A stretch of DNA of 64,000 nt from Ferrimonas balearica (GCF_019802055.1 NZ_JAHVHW010000006.1:248001-312000), one strand, 5' to 3'. Shown: positions 1-10,258, counted from the first letter of the stretch. Numbers and translations are program-made. Notes: generated by a model not told the origin, from the letters alone.

Positions 1-2
1 TT

Positions 3-359
3 GGCTTCTTTACCAGCGTGGCGCCGGAAGGGGTCCAGGTGGCAACCGACATCAACAGCTATCTGAACTTCGTGCTCAAGCTGTTCTTTGCTTTCGGTTT
101 GGCGTTTGAGATCCCCATTGCGGTAATGCTAATGTGCTGGACGGGCGCCACTGACGTGGACAGCCTGAAAGAGAAACGCCCCTACATCGTCGTGGGCGCC
201 TTCGTTATCGGTATGGTGCTGACTCCGCCGGACGTGATTTCTCAGTCCATGCTGGCTGTCCCCATGCTGCTGCTGTTTGAGGCGGGCCTGTTCTTCGCAC
301 GCTTCTACACACCGAAGGACGACGAGGAAGAGGAAGAGGGCGAACACGCTACGGATTAA
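3..359 (+). CDS. tatC: Sec-independent protein translocase TatC, C-terminal part
   Basis: This is the C-terminal part of the polytopic TatC subunit, which with TatB forms the receptor for twin-arginine signal peptides in the inner membrane. The frame is open from base 3, so the start lies outside the window. The visible 118 residues contain the phrase SVAPEGV, the conserved stretch [11 protein letters not shown], and two further hydrophobic segments, then end in an acidic cytoplasmic tail rich in Asp and Glu. All are typical of TatC. The product matters to this region because the formate dehydrogenase subunits FdhA and FdhX further on carry twin-arginine signals. The acidic tail is lineage-specific and was not examined further. 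Confidence 0.95.
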   Translation, partial: GFFTSVAPEGVQVATDINSYLNFVLKLFFAFGLAFEIPIAVMLMCWTGATDVDSLKEKRPYIVVGAFVIGMVLTPPDVISQSMLAVPMLLLFEAGLFFARFYTPKDDEEEEEGEHATD

Positions 360-361
360 CC

Positions 362-382
362 GGTGATGGCGCCGCCATCACC
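362..382. repeat. Inverted repeat between tatC and the next gene
   Basis: Ten-base arms GGTGATGGCG and CGCCATCACC are separated by one base. A real hairpin would open the centre to a small loop. No T-run follows, so it is not a typical intrinsic terminator. It may stabilise or process the tat message. The ribosome binding site AAGGAGGG of the next gene follows directly. Confidence 0.5.
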
Positions 383-396
383 TCCAAGGAGGGATA

Positions 397-942
397 ATGC
401 GCGCCACCCTGCTGCTCCTGACCCTGATCTCCGGCGGCACCTATGCCGCCGGTTTTGGTTGCACCAACGAAACCGACCAACGGGCCCGACTGGCCTGTTA
501 CGACCAGCTGGCTGAAGCCATCGCGCAGTGCGCTGGCCAGAATGATCAACTGGATCGCCTGCTCTGTTATGACCAGTTCAGCGAAGTCGCTGGACGCCCG
601 GTCTCACCGGCTCCCGCTCCCCAAACCGCCGCTCCGGCCAAAGCACCGGCCCCGGCCCCTGCTGCTGTCGCCAATGCCAGTCCTGAAGCGGCATTCGGCC
701 TGGCCGAACCGCGAGCCGAGACCATCGAAACCATCACCAGCCCCATCGCCAAGATCAGCAAAGATCCCTATGGACAGTGGACCATCACCCTGGCCAATGG
801 CCAGCGCTGGCGCCAGACCGAGTCCCGCAGCTACAAGGTGAAGAGTGGCCAACTCGTCACCATTGAGCGCGCTGCCCTAGGCTCCTTCCTGCTCTCCGTT
901 GAGGGCCGTGGCGGCACCACACGGGTCAAACGAGTCGACTGA
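397..942 (+). CDS. Conserved periplasmic protein of unknown function (tatC-tatD interval)
   Basis: A 181-residue protein begins with a cleavable signal peptide ending near AYAA. Residues about 20-65 hold two similar cysteine-bearing blocks (ARLACYDQLAE and DRLLCYDQFSE), so this part is an internal duplication. An Ala/Pro-rich linker at about 68-100 leads to a C-terminal domain with the phrases GQWTITLANGQRWRQ and LLSVEG. That C-terminal pattern resembles the end of periplasmic TagO/VasI-like proteins, but the match is by eye. The start has a strong AAGGAGG site four bases upstream. Its stop overlaps the tatD start by one base, so the two genes are translationally coupled. The function is not recognised. 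Confidence 0.8.
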   Translation: MRATLLLLTLISGGTYAAGFGCTNETDQRARLACYDQLAEAIAQCAGQNDQLDRLLCYDQFSEVAGRPVSPAPAPQTAAPAKAPAPAPAAVANASPEAAFGLAEPRAETIETITSPIAKISKDPYGQWTITLANGQRWRQTESRSYKVKSGQLVTIERAALGSFLLSVEGRGGTTRVKRVD

Positions 943-1724
943 TGCGCTGGACAGACATCGCGGTCAACCTGCTCTCCAGCCAACTGGCTGGAGCGATTGG
1001 CCCAACACTGAAACACGCCGAAGCCGCAGGGGTTCATCGGGTAGTCGCGCTGGCCAGTGACCTGGCCGAAGCCACTGCACTGCAGGCCATTCAGGCGGAT
1101 TATCCGGCTCTGAAGCTGACCGCTGGCGTTCACCCCCATCATGCCAGCGAATGGGGCAGTGACCGCATCGACCGCCTGGTCAGGTTGATGCAACACCCGG
1201 CTGTGATTGCCATTGGAGAGTGTGGGCTCGACTACTTTCGCGATTACTCCTCCCGGGAAGCGCAACGCGAAGCGTTTGAGGCGCAGCTCGAACTGGCCGT
1301 TGAACACAACCGTCCACTGGTACTGCACTGTCGGGAAGCCTACGACGACTTCATCCCGATGGTCGCCCGCTATCGGGATCGATTGCCCGGTGCGGTGCTG
1401 CACTGCTTTACCGGTACCGGCGAAGAGTTGGATGCGGCCCTGGGGTTGGATCTCCATATCGGCATCACCGGGTGGATCTGCGATGAGCGGCGGGGCACCG
1501 AGTTGAGGGAACTGGTCACCCGCATTCCCGACAACCGGCTGCTGCTGGAAACCGACTCCCCCTACCTGTTGCCCCGTGATCTGAGGCCCAAACCGAAACA
1601 TCGGCGCAATGAACCGGCTAATCTGCCCCATATTGCGCGAACCGTGGCGCAACTGCGCAGTCAAAGCGAACAGCATCTGAGTGAGGTCACCGAGACCAAC
1701 GTCAAGCAGTTGTTTCAGTTGTGA
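942..1724 (+). CDS. tatD: TatD family 3'-5' DNase / metal-dependent hydrolase
   Basis: The product is a cytosolic TIM-barrel metallohydrolase of the TatD family, which degrades DNA from the 3' end and has been linked to DNA repair and quality control. Its 260 residues match the usual length. Visible family motifs are GVHPHHA, IGECGLDYFRDYS, LVLHCREAYDD, LHCFTG and ETDSPYLLP, which supply the His, Glu and Asp metal ligands. The ATG overlaps the preceding stop by one base (TGATG). Position next to tatC matches the E. coli tatABCD layout, although TatD is not needed for export. There is no clear terminator before hemB. Confidence 0.95.
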   Translation: MRWTDIAVNLLSSQLAGAIGPTLKHAEAAGVHRVVALASDLAEATALQAIQADYPALKLTAGVHPHHASEWGSDRIDRLVRLMQHPAVIAIGECGLDYFRDYSSREAQREAFEAQLELAVEHNRPLVLHCREAYDDFIPMVARYRDRLPGAVLHCFTGTGEELDAALGLDLHIGITGWICDERRGTELRELVTRIPDNRLLLETDSPYLLPRDLRPKPKHRRNEPANLPHIARTVAQLRSQSEQHLSEVTETNVKQLFQL

Positions 1725-1811
1725 CCTCGGCCATACAACCGGCGCACCAGTTTGCTAACATGACGCACTGAAATCGCTGTGGCGATCGTCCATTTTCACT
1801 ACAAGGAGTGA

Positions 1812-2825
<1,014 letters not shown>

Positions 2826-2839
2826 TTCGGCTCTCACAA

Positions 2840-2867
2840 AAAACGGGCAGGTCTCCTGCCCGTTTTC
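2840..2867 (+). terminator. Intrinsic terminator after hemB
   Basis: The stem CGGGCAG/CTGCCCG with loop GTCTC and a short T-run follows the hemB stop. Confidence 0.85.
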
Positions 2868-2980
2868 ACGATTACGCTGCTTTTTTGTCCCACCTCACAC
2901 TTCCCATTGCCCATAAGCACTTTTCCGACAAAGCACTTCATACTGGGAACACAGACGTGAACGGACAAGGGAGATTCACC

Positions 2981-3523
2981 ATGAAACGCACTCTGTTAGC
3001 CCTGGTACTGGCCCCAATGATGATGGGCCCGGCAATGGCCGCTCAGGGCGGTTGCGGTTTCGACAAAGCCGACGGTGGCCTGTTTGCCACCTGCGAGGAG
3101 GAGAAAAAGGAAGTGATTCTGACCGGAATCCTCGGCTTCGAAGAGTTGCGCCAGCAACCGGGTTACGAAGCGAATTTTGACGCCTACCAGGCCGACGCGG
3201 CCCTGATCGCGAAACTGGCCGCCATCGATACCCCCACCGAGCTGGTGGTGATCGTTGGCACCTGGTGCCCGGACTGCCACCGTGAAACTCCGCGTCTGGC
3301 CAAGATCCTTGCCGAAGCCAACAACCCCAACCTGACGGTGAAGTACATCGGCATCGACCGTACCCGCACCGATCCGGAAGGCCTGGCCGCTCAGTACGAC
3401 TTCCAGCGCATCCCGACCGTAATGGTATTCCAGGGTGGCGAAGAGCAGGGTCGCATCGTTGAGCGCCCCACTTCAGAGAGTCTGGAGCAGGACCTGCTGA
3501 ACATTCTCGGTACCACCGAGTAA
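2981..3523 (+). CDS. Exported thioredoxin-fold protein with CPDC motif
   Basis: This 180-residue protein begins with a signal peptide (residues 1-20, ending AMAA) and carries a thioredoxin fold. The active-site segment VGTWCPDCHRETPRLAKIL has the redox pair C-P-D-C, and the cis-proline segment IPTVMVF follows at the expected distance. It probably acts as a periplasmic thiol-disulfide protein. The longer open frame from 2885 was rejected because AAGGGAG lies eight bases before the ATG at 2981 and the signal peptide starts there. It stands alone between two terminators. Its partner is unknown. Confidence 0.85.
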   Translation: MKRTLLALVLAPMMMGPAMAAQGGCGFDKADGGLFATCEEEKKEVILTGILGFEELRQQPGYEANFDAYQADAALIAKLAAIDTPTELVVIVGTWCPDCHRETPRLAKILAEANNPNLTVKYIGIDRTRTDPEGLAAQYDFQRIPTVMVFQGGEEQGRIVERPTSESLEQDLLNILGTTE

Positions 3524-3539
3524 TGGTTACCTGATTGCT

Positions 3540-3567
3540 GAAGCCCGCCTTATGGCGGGCTTTTTTG
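3540..3567 (+). terminator. Intrinsic terminator after the thioredoxin-fold gene
   Basis: The stem AAGCCCGCC/GGCGGGCTT with loop TTAT is followed by TTTTT. Confidence 0.9.
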
Positions 3568-3778
3568 TGCCCCTCGGCCACCACCTCCAAAAAGTGTGAC
3601 CGCCTGTGTCGGCTCACGGTAAGCCATTCCTCACTTTCCCCTCAAAACTCTGAAGCTTCCTGCGATAGCGGCCTTTGGAGCGAAGGGATTTGGTTACATT
3701 CACTGCCGGGTCTCTCCCCCCGCAAAGCTCCTCCAGTGACCATGGTTTAAGAAGCCCCACTGGAGAAGGAGTGAGCCC

Positions 3779-4150
3779 ATGAAAGCCCTCGTACTCACCA
3801 CCCTGCTGACGGCGGCACTTGGTGGCGTTCAAGCCGCAGAGGTGCAGTTTGTGCCGTTGGATAACACCCCGGCCACCAAGCTCTGCATCGCTGCCGCTAC
3901 GATGCATCCGATGCAGCTTCATCAGGCCATCAAGTATCAGGGACTGACCGAGCAGGGGGTTGTTCGGGCCATTGAATGTAACGACCAAAACATTGCGGCC
4001 TTTGCGGCCCGCTACAACCCAGACAAGCGTTCTGTTCGTCGCCTCAGTATCTACGCACCACAAGGCACCGTCACCATCCAGGAGGTGAGTGTCGAATCGC
4101 AGCGTTCTGAAACGCCGATGGTGGTCGCCCTAAGCGGTCGTTATCACTGA
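3779..4150 (+). CDS. Small exported protein, DUF3718-like
   Basis: The 123-residue product has a signal peptide (residues 1-19, ending VQAA) and a domain with two spaced cysteines (TKLCIAAAT and AIECNDQNI). This pattern and length resemble the DUF3718 family of Shewanella-type bacteria, whose role is unknown. The ribosome binding site GAAGGAG precedes the ATG. The gene is isolated, with a terminator 10 bases downstream. About 200 bases upstream hold no recognisable gene and presumably its promoter. Family assignment is by memory of motif spacing. Confidence 0.75.
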   Translation: MKALVLTTLLTAALGGVQAAEVQFVPLDNTPATKLCIAAATMHPMQLHQAIKYQGLTEQGVVRAIECNDQNIAAFAARYNPDKRSVRRLSIYAPQGTVTIQEVSVESQRSETPMVVALSGRYH

Positions 4151-4160
4151 GGCAGCAAAA

Positions 4161-4185
4161 AGGGCAGCCAACTGGCTGCCCTTTT
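4161..4185 (+). terminator. Intrinsic terminator after the DUF3718-like gene
   Basis: The stem AGGGCAGCC/GGCTGCCCT with loop AACT has A-tracts upstream and T-tracts downstream. It may also serve the convergent flavoprotein gene on the minus strand. Confidence 0.85.
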
Positions 4186-4203
4186 CTTACGTTCTTCGCG
4201 GCA

Positions 4204-5538
4204 TTATTTGGCCACGTTTCCGGCCACATTGAGTGCATCCCAGGTACGGGCGAACGGCGGCGCGTAAACCAGATCCAGCATCCCCAGATCCGCTGTCGTC
4301 AGGTTGCCCTGAATCGCAGCGGCCAGAGTATCCACCCGCAGCACGGCACCCGCTCCACCGGCCAGTTGACCGCCGAGGATGCGCTTGCTGTCCGCCTCAT
4401 ACACCAGCTTGACGCGAATGGCGGCCTGCTCCGGTACGTAGTTGGTGGTGTTCTTGTCGTCGATCACCACGCTCTTGACCTTCAGCCCCAGCGCTTCCGC
4501 TTCACGCTGGCCTAAACCGGTGCGGCCCGCTTCCACATCCAGTACCCGCACGCCAGCACTGCCCAGAGTGCCCGGAAACGCCTTCTCAGCGCCGCAGAGG
4601 TTCTCACCGACCAGTCGGCCTATCTTGTTGGCGGTCGTCGCCAGAGGGATGTACACGGCCTCCTGGCGCACCCGGTGCCATACCGTGGCACAGTCACCGG
4701 CCGCGTAGGTATCCGGCAGACTGGTGCGACCCTGTTCATCAATGACGATGGCCCCGTTGCCCAGTCGCTCGATGCCGGTGTTGGTCAGGAACTCGGTGTT
4801 GGGTTTCACGCCGGTGGCCACCACCACCAGGTCCGCGTCATAAACGCCCTTATCGGTACGCACGCGCTGCACTGAACCCTCGCCCTCCAGCGCCTCAACC
4901 CGCTCGCCAAGATGCAGTGCAATCTGGTGACGACGAATGGCGTCCTCCATCACCTCGCTCATCTCGGCATCAAAGGACTCCGCCAGAACCCGGTCCGCCA
5001 GTTCGATCAGACGAACCCGCTTGCCCCGGTGATGCATCGCTTCCACCACCTCAAGGCCGATGTAACCGGCACCGATCACCACCACATCGCGAATCGCTTC
5101 CTGCTCTGCCAACTCCCGCAGTTGCAGGCCATCGTTCATGGTCTTGAGGAAGAACACGCTGTTCAGCTCCAGACCAGCAATCGGCGGGCGAACCACCGAG
5201 GCGCCGGTGGCGATCATCAGTTTGTCGTAGCCGTACTCGAACGTGTCTCCGGTGGCCAGGTTGGTGACGGTGGCCACCCGGGCTTCTGCGTCGATGCGCT
5301 CAACCCGGTGGCGGGTGCGCAGATCGATGCCGGACGCGCGAAACTGCTCGGCACTGCGCTCCGCCATGTAGCCCGGCTCATCAAAGGAGCCGCCGACAAA
5401 ATAGGGCAGACCGCAAGCGCCGAAGGAGACGATGTCGCTCTGTTCAAACACAGTAATGGTGGCGTCAGGGGCGCTGCGACGTGCCTTGGCTGCCGCACTC
5501 ATACCAGCCGCTTCCGCGCCGATGATCAGAATCTTCAT
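4204..5538 (-). CDS. FAD-dependent CoA-disulfide reductase / NADH oxidase family oxidoreductase
   Basis: A 444-residue flavoprotein of the pyridine nucleotide-disulfide family that uses a single cysteine. The N-terminus has a Rossmann motif (IIGAEAAGMSAAA), followed by SFGACGLPYFVGG, which places Cys42 at the CoA-disulfide reductase/NADH oxidase redox position. A second nucleotide motif (VVIGAGYIGLE) and the FAD motif TYAAGDCA follow. The start at 5538 was chosen over 5589 because the Rossmann strand begins there and a GGAAGTCC site precedes it. It lies downstream of the cystine symporter on the same strand, across a terminator. A role in reducing imported disulfides or CoA disulfide is inferred. 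Confidence 0.85.
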   Translation of the reverse strand: MKILIIGAEAAGMSAAAKARRSAPDATITVFEQSDIVSFGACGLPYFVGGSFDEPGYMAERSAEQFRASGIDLRTRHRVERIDAEARVATVTNLATGDTFEYGYDKLMIATGASVVRPPIAGLELNSVFFLKTMNDGLQLRELAEQEAIRDVVVIGAGYIGLEVVEAMHHRGKRVRLIELADRVLAESFDAEMSEVMEDAIRRHQIALHLGERVEALEGEGSVQRVRTDKGVYDADLVVVATGVKPNTEFLTNTGIERLGNGAIVIDEQGRTSLPDTYAAGDCATVWHRVRQEAVYIPLATTANKIGRLVGENLCGAEKAFPGTLGSAGVRVLDVEAGRTGLGQREAEALGLKVKSVVIDDKNTTNYVPEQAAIRVKLVYEADSKRILGGQLAGGAGAVLRVDTLAAAIQGNLTTADLGMLDLVYAPPFARTWDALNVAGNVAK

Positions 5539-5554
5539 AGGACTTCCCACAAAA

Positions 5555-5584
5555 ACAAACGGGCCGCCCAATGCGGCGGCCCGG
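5555..5584 (-). terminator. Terminator or attenuator between tcyP and the CoA-disulfide reductase-like gene
   Basis: On the minus strand a GC-rich stem GGGCCGCC/GGCGGCCC is followed by a T-rich run. It ends the symporter transcript, or lowers read-through into the flavoprotein gene. Confidence 0.75.
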
Positions 5585-5601
5585 GGCAAAAATGGTTGGG
5601 A

Positions 5602-6999
5602 TCAGGATACCGATTCCAGATCCAGTTCCAACTCCTGCTCGCCATTGTAGACGGACATGTCGGTCTGACCCAGCACCCGGCTGGTGATAAAGCCGGAGGT
5701 GATGGCACCGTTCACGTTCAGAGCGGTACGGCCCATGTCGATCAACGGCTCGATGGAGATCAACAGACCCACCAGGGCCACCGGCATATCCAGAGCGGTC
5801 AGCACAATCAGGGCCGCGAAGGTGGCACCACCGCCCACGCCCGCCACACCGAAGGAGCCCACCACGATGGTGGCGATCACGGTGGCGATGAACATCGGGC
5901 TCATCGGGTCAATGCCAACCACCGGCGCAATCATCACCACCAGCATGGCCGGGTAGATACCCGCACAACCGTTCTGACCAATGGTGGCGCCAAAGGAGGC
6001 GGCAAAGTTGGCGATGCCATCCGGGATCCCCAGCTGACGGGTCTGAGTCTGTACGGTCAGCGGGATGGTGCCCGCACTGGTACGGCTGGTAAAGGCGAAG
6101 GAGAGTACCGGCAGCACCTTCTTCACGAAGGTTACCGGGTTGCCACCCGCCATTGCCACCAACACCAGATGCACACCAAACATCAGCGCCAGAGCCAGGT
6201 AGGAGGCCAGCACAAAGTTGAACAGATTGAGGATGTCAGCAAAGTTGGAGCCTGCCAGCACCTTGGTCATCAGCGCCAGTACACCGTAGGGAGTCAGGCG
6301 CAGCACCAGGGTAACAATGCGCATCACGATGGCGTAAGCCACCTGCATAAAGCTGTCGAACTTGTCCGCCAGCTCCGGCTGCTTCTTATGTACGCCCAAA
6401 GCGGCGATGCCGACAAAGGCGGAGAAGATCACTACGGAGATGATGGAGGTGTCACGGGCACCGGTCATATCCAGGAAGGGGTTGGCCGGGATCAGCTCCA
6501 CCAGAGTACGGGCGATGGAGATCTGCTCCGCTGCACCTTCACGGGCCAGCAGGGCCGCAGCACGTTCCGCTTCACGGGCACCCTCGGTCAGCCCCTCGGC
6601 AGAGAGGCCAAACAGGTGTGCCACGCCCATGCCAATCAGGCCGGCAATTGCTACGGTAAAGAGCAGAACACCGATGGTCAGGGCGGAGATCTTACCCAGA
6701 GACTGACCATCCTTAAGCTTGAGAATGGCGCTGATGATCGACACCATCACCAGCGGCACGACGATCATCTTGAGCAGTTGGACATAGCCCTTACCGGCAA
6801 TATCGAAATACTCAATGGACTGGCTCAGAACCGGTGAGCCGCTGCCGTAGACCCACTGCAGCAGCGCGCCGTAGCCGATACCCAAACCCAATGCCATGAA
6901 CACCCGGCGGGTAAACTTGACGTGCTTTTGTTGCAGGTTGAACAACAGATAGAACAGGCCCAGCATCACCACGACGTTGAGCAAAACGAATAAATTCAT
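5602..6999 (-). CDS. tcyP: Sodium/dicarboxylate-type symporter, L-cystine transporter TcyP-like
   Basis: A 465-residue inner-membrane symporter of the dicarboxylate/amino acid:cation family. Many hydrophobic helices are visible, together with the conserved stretches LLKMIVVPLVMVSIISAI and the re-entrant-loop serine-rich segment FTSRTSAGTIPLTVQ. The N-terminal and loop pattern fits the YdjN/TcyP cystine branch better than the DctA or GltP branches. It would import cystine or a related dicarboxylic amino acid with sodium. AAAAGG precedes the start. The disulfide reductase gene downstream supports a sulfur role. Substrate choice is inference. Confidence 0.85.
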   Translation of the reverse strand: MNLFVLLNVVVMLGLFYLLFNLQQKHVKFTRRVFMALGLGIGYGALLQWVYGSGSPVLSQSIEYFDIAGKGYVQLLKMIVVPLVMVSIISAILKLKDGQSLGKISALTIGVLLFTVAIAGLIGMGVAHLFGLSAEGLTEGAREAERAAALLAREGAAEQISIARTLVELIPANPFLDMTGARDTSIISVVIFSAFVGIAALGVHKKQPELADKFDSFMQVAYAIVMRIVTLVLRLTPYGVLALMTKVLAGSNFADILNLFNFVLASYLALALMFGVHLVLVAMAGGNPVTFVKKVLPVLSFAFTSRTSAGTIPLTVQTQTRQLGIPDGIANFAASFGATIGQNGCAGIYPAMLVVMIAPVVGIDPMSPMFIATVIATIVVGSFGVAGVGGGATFAALIVLTALDMPVALVGLLISIEPLIDMGRTALNVNGAITSGFITSRVLGQTDMSVYNGEQELELDLESVS

Positions 7000-7015
7000 A
7001 GTAGTCGTACCTTTT

Positions 7016-7031
7016 CCGGAGATAACTCCGG
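7016..7031 (-). repeat. Short palindrome in the tcyP leader
   Basis: CCGGAGTTATCTCCGG is a six-base-arm palindrome about 20 bases before the tcyP start. It could be an operator or an mRNA hairpin next to the ribosome binding site. No known riboswitch was recognised in the 178 bases upstream of tcyP. Confidence 0.4.
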
Positions 7032-7177
7032 TTCGCCTCGAAAAACTGGCGGGAGTGATTTGTAATTATGTTCAAACCCAAAGGATCGCTCTGGGTCTCT
7101 CCCTTTGACGCGCAGGATACCCAATCACGCGCCAGATCCTTTATGCCCAAATGGAATAACAAAGTCTATTCAGGATA

Positions 7178-8110
7178 TTAGTTCTGTTCTTCCGCCAGTT
7201 CCTTGGCCAACTCCACCAAAACCCCTTCCCGCAAAGCACCGCCTCCCAACTCCAGCCTCGGCAGTTGCAGGCAGTCCATAAAGCCCGTCAGCAGGGCAAC
7301 GCCAGCGGCAAAGGTGGGCACCCGCTCCGCGTCCAGCCCTGGCAAAGCGTTGTGCCCCAGGCTCTGCAGTTCCTGGGTGATTTCAGAAAGTTCGATTGGG
7401 GTAATCGCTTCCAGTGGTACGCCCCGCGTCTCAAACAACTCAAACAGGCTGCGTACGGTTCCGGATACGCCGAGTGCAGGGAGGCCATGATAGGGCGTCA
7501 GTGCATCGGCAAACGGCGCCAGGGCCTGTTCGACGGTCTCCTGCACTGCAGCAAACCCATCAGCACTGATGCCGTTGGCCAGCGGCCCCTGCATGGTGGT
7601 GACACACCCCAACTCAAAGGAGTGCTTAAACGCCATCCCCTGCTCATCGCCCACCACCAACTCGGTACTGGCGCCCCCAATGTCCAGCACCATCACTGTG
7701 CCGGACACCGCCGTAGCCGCACGCATCCCCTGGTAGATCAGCGTCGCTTCCCGCTCGCCGCTGATCACCTCGATGGGGTGCCCCAGCAGCGGCTCACCCT
7801 GGGCGATAAAGTCGGCGGCGTTATCCGCCTGTCGCAGGGCCGCCGTAGCCAGAACCGCCACCTTGGCGGGCTGGTACTGCTGCAGCAACTCGCCAAACCA
7901 GGCCAGGCACTCCAGTCCTTCGGTCATCGCGCTGTCACCGATGTGGCCGTTCAGTGCCAGCCCCCGGGCCAGTCTCGCCTTACGCTTATGTTTGGCGATG
8001 ATGGTGGGCACGGGACTGCCGGTCCTGGCGATCAGCATATTGAAACTGTTGGAGCCGAGAGTGATGGCGGCAACCAGGGTATCGGAGTTATTTGCGTGGG
8101 GTTTTGCCAT
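7178..8110 (-). CDS. gppA: Ppx/GppA family phosphatase
   Basis: A 310-residue actin-fold (ASKHA) phosphatase of the Ppx/GppA family, which hydrolyses polyphosphate or pppGpp. Visible motifs are AITLGSNSFNMLIA (phosphate 1 loop), LDIGGASTEL (phosphate 2 loop) and LGVSGTVRSL. It is a short form without the C-terminal HD extension found in the 500-residue Ppx/GppA proteins of E. coli. It follows rhlB on the same strand, reproducing the gppA-rhlB-trxA-rho order of E. coli. The chosen ATG lacks a strong Shine-Dalgarno sequence, but no better start is seen. Polyphosphate versus pppGpp cannot be settled from sequence. Confidence 0.85.
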   Translation of the reverse strand: MAKPHANNSDTLVAAITLGSNSFNMLIARTGSPVPTIIAKHKRKARLARGLALNGHIGDSAMTEGLECLAWFGELLQQYQPAKVAVLATAALRQADNAADFIAQGEPLLGHPIEVISGEREATLIYQGMRAATAVSGTVMVLDIGGASTELVVGDEQGMAFKHSFELGCVTTMQGPLANGISADGFAAVQETVEQALAPFADALTPYHGLPALGVSGTVRSLFELFETRGVPLEAITPIELSEITQELQSLGHNALPGLDAERVPTFAAGVALLTGFMDCLQLPRLELGGGALREGVLVELAKELAEEQN

Positions 8111-8177
8111 AGAGGAAACGGATACCGGGCGATGCCCGCAGAGTGATTGTCCAGGCCATCAGCTCAGGCTAATGGCA

Positions 8178-8203
8178 AAACGGCGGCCACAAGGCCGCCG
8201 TTG
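8178..8203 (-). terminator. Intrinsic terminator after rhlB
   Basis: A ten-base stem AACGGCGGCC/GGCCGCCGTT with a three-base loop and a short T-run on the minus strand separates rhlB from gppA. Confidence 0.8.
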
Positions 8204-8209
8204 TCCGTC

Positions 8210-9493
8210 TTAACGCCGAGGCCGTGGGCCTCGACCGCCGCCACTGCGGCCATCACGTCGCTGACCATCGCGACCACCGGGACGGCGGTTACGCTGGATC
8301 CGTTGCGGACGCGGAATGTCGGTCAACAGTGCAGAGGCATCGTAGCCACTCACCGGGATCTGGTGGCCGATGTACTCCTCGATCGCCGGCAGGTTGAGAG
8401 CATACTGCTCACAGGCGAAGCTGATGGAGTGCCCGGTCGCACCCGCACGTCCGGTCCGGCCGATGCGGTGTACGTAATCTTCGGAGTCGTCCGGCAGGTC
8501 ATAGTTGAAGACGTGGGTCACGTCGGCAATGTGCAGACCACGGGCCGCCACATCGGTGGCCACCAGGAAGTCGACTTCGCCCGCCTTGAACTGCTCCAGG
8601 ATCTTCACGCGCTTCTTCTGCGGTACGTCACCGGTCAGCAGGCCAACACGGTGGCCGTCGCCCGCCAGCCAGGCCCAGATGTCCTCGCAGCGGTGTTTGG
8701 TGTTGGCAAAGATGATCGCCTTATCCGGCCAATCCTCTTCAATCAGAGTCAGCAGCAGACGCATCTTGTCTTCGTTGGAGGGGTAGAACAGCTCCTCCTT
8801 GATGCGCTTGCCGGTTTTCTGCTCCGGCTCCACCTGCACATGCTCAGGCTCGTTCATGTGCTCATACGCCAGCTCCTGCACCTTGAAGGAGAGGGTGGCG
8901 GAGAACAGCATGTTACGGCGCTCAGAAGGCGGCGGCATGCGACGGAACAGGTAACGGATGTCCTTGATAAAGCCCAGATCGAACATGCGATCCGCTTCAT
9001 CCAGCACCATCACCTGAATGCCATTAAGCTTGTAGGTGCCCTGCTTGTAGTAGTCGATCAGGCGACCGGTGGTGCCGATCAGAATATCGACGCCCGCTTC
9101 CAGGGTGGCGCGCTGGCTGTCGTAGCCTTCGCCGCCGTATGCCAGACCCAGCTTCAGACCGGTGGCCTTGGACAGGGGCTCGGCATCCTTGAAGATCTGG
9201 ATCGCCAACTCACGGGTCGGCGCCATGATCAGGGCGCGGGGGCTCTTGCCGTCGTGACCTTCCGGAGCGTCCTGCTTGAGCAGCTCATGGAAGGTGGCGA
9301 CCAGGAACGCCAGGGTTTTGCCGGTACCGGTCTGGGCCTGACCTGCAATGTCCTTACCGGACAATACAATAGGAAGGGTCAGAGCCTGAATCGGCGTGCA
9401 GTGCGTAAATCCGCTTGATTCCAGGGCTTCAACCACTTGGGGAGCCAGCGGAAAATCGGCGAATTTGGTTTCGGTCAAATGGGTCTTAGTCAT
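8210..9493 (-). CDS. rhlB: ATP-dependent RNA helicase RhlB
   Basis: A 427-residue DEAD-box helicase, the RNA-unwinding component of the RNA degradosome in gammaproteobacteria. It starts [16 protein letters not shown], as in RhlB. Motifs in order are the Q motif (GFTHCTPIQ), AQTGTGKT (I), PTRELA (Ia), DEAD as VLDEADRMF (II), SAT (III), [11 protein letters not shown] (V) and [10 protein letters not shown] (VI). The C-terminus is a basic Arg/Gly-rich tail. It is divergent from trxA across a 191-base promoter region, as in E. coli. Confidence 0.96.
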   Translation of the reverse strand: MTKTHLTETKFADFPLAPQVVEALESSGFTHCTPIQALTLPIVLSGKDIAGQAQTGTGKTLAFLVATFHELLKQDAPEGHDGKSPRALIMAPTRELAIQIFKDAEPLSKATGLKLGLAYGGEGYDSQRATLEAGVDILIGTTGRLIDYYKQGTYKLNGIQVMVLDEADRMFDLGFIKDIRYLFRRMPPPSERRNMLFSATLSFKVQELAYEHMNEPEHVQVEPEQKTGKRIKEELFYPSNEDKMRLLLTLIEEDWPDKAIIFANTKHRCEDIWAWLAGDGHRVGLLTGDVPQKKRVKILEQFKAGEVDFLVATDVAARGLHIADVTHVFNYDLPDDSEDYVHRIGRTGRAGATGHSISFACEQYALNLPAIEEYIGHQIPVSGYDASALLTDIPRPQRIQRNRRPGGRDGQRRDGRSGGGRGPRPRR

Positions 9494-9684
9494 AACGGTG
9501 CAGCATATCGGAAGCGCTTGCCATTGGGAACCTAATCAAGTCAAATAATCGCCATATCTCACCGGGTTCGGCCCCCTGTTCAATCCCGTTTTACGATTGG
9601 GGTTGAAAGCCGAAGGCGGTGTCCCCAAATAGGACCTCATGGGGCGTCCCGGAGACGCTTACCGACATTGAAACGGAGTCAATA

Positions 9685-10011
9685 ATGAGCGACAAGATTG
9701 TACAGCTGTCCGATGGCAGCTTCGAGAACGACGTACTGAAAGCCGACAAGCCTGTCCTGGTGGACTTCTGGGCCGAATGGTGTGGTCCTTGCAAAATGAT
9801 CGCTCCGGTACTGGATGAGCTGGCTGAAGAGTACGGCGACCAGCTGACCATCGGTAAGCTGAATGTTGACCAGAACAGCGAAACCCCGCCGAAGTACGGC
9901 ATCCGTGGTATCCCCACCCTGCTGCTGTTCAAAGATGGTCAACTGGCTGGCACCAAGGTAGGTGCGGCTTCCAAGACCCAGCTGAAAGAGTTTATCGACG
10001 CCCACCTGTAA
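9685..10011 (+). CDS. trxA: Thioredoxin 1
   Basis: The 108-residue protein is the standard cytosolic thioredoxin that reduces protein disulfides with electrons from thioredoxin reductase. It has the active site [13 protein letters not shown], the cis-proline segment RGIPTLLLF and the canonical length. The start at 9685 is preferred over an upstream in-frame start at 9619, because ACGGAG precedes it and MSDKIVQL matches the family N-terminus. It lies between rhlB and rho as in E. coli. Confidence 0.98.
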   Translation: MSDKIVQLSDGSFENDVLKADKPVLVDFWAEWCGPCKMIAPVLDELAEEYGDQLTIGKLNVDQNSETPPKYGIRGIPTLLLFKDGQLAGTKVGAASKTQLKEFIDAHL

Positions 10012-10066
10012 TTCAGGGGCCGCGACGAAAGGAATCGGGCAGTCGAGTTAGCACTGATTGCTTGAC

Positions 10067-10093
10067 AGGGCCGTCTTCGGACGGCCCTTTTTT
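10067..10093 (+). terminator. Intrinsic terminator after trxA
   Basis: The stem AGGGCCGTC/GACGGCCCT with a TTCG-type loop is followed by six T residues. Confidence 0.93.
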
Positions 10094-10258
10094 ATGTCCG
10101 GGATCCCCCCCAAAACGCTGGACGGTCCTAAACATTGGTGCTAGCTTAATAGCCAGTACATTTCTCGCCCTAACAGGGCAAATCTCCATTTTTAAATCAC
10201 AGCAACAGTGACATAGCCGCGCTCTTTTCGTGAGTGCACAATCAAAAGACCCACCCAT

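Noticed and set aside
4912-6837. A 641-codon plus-strand open frame opposite the flavoprotein and symporter genes
   Set aside because: It spans two real minus-strand genes and their terminator, and its product is low-complexity His/Gly/Gln-rich.
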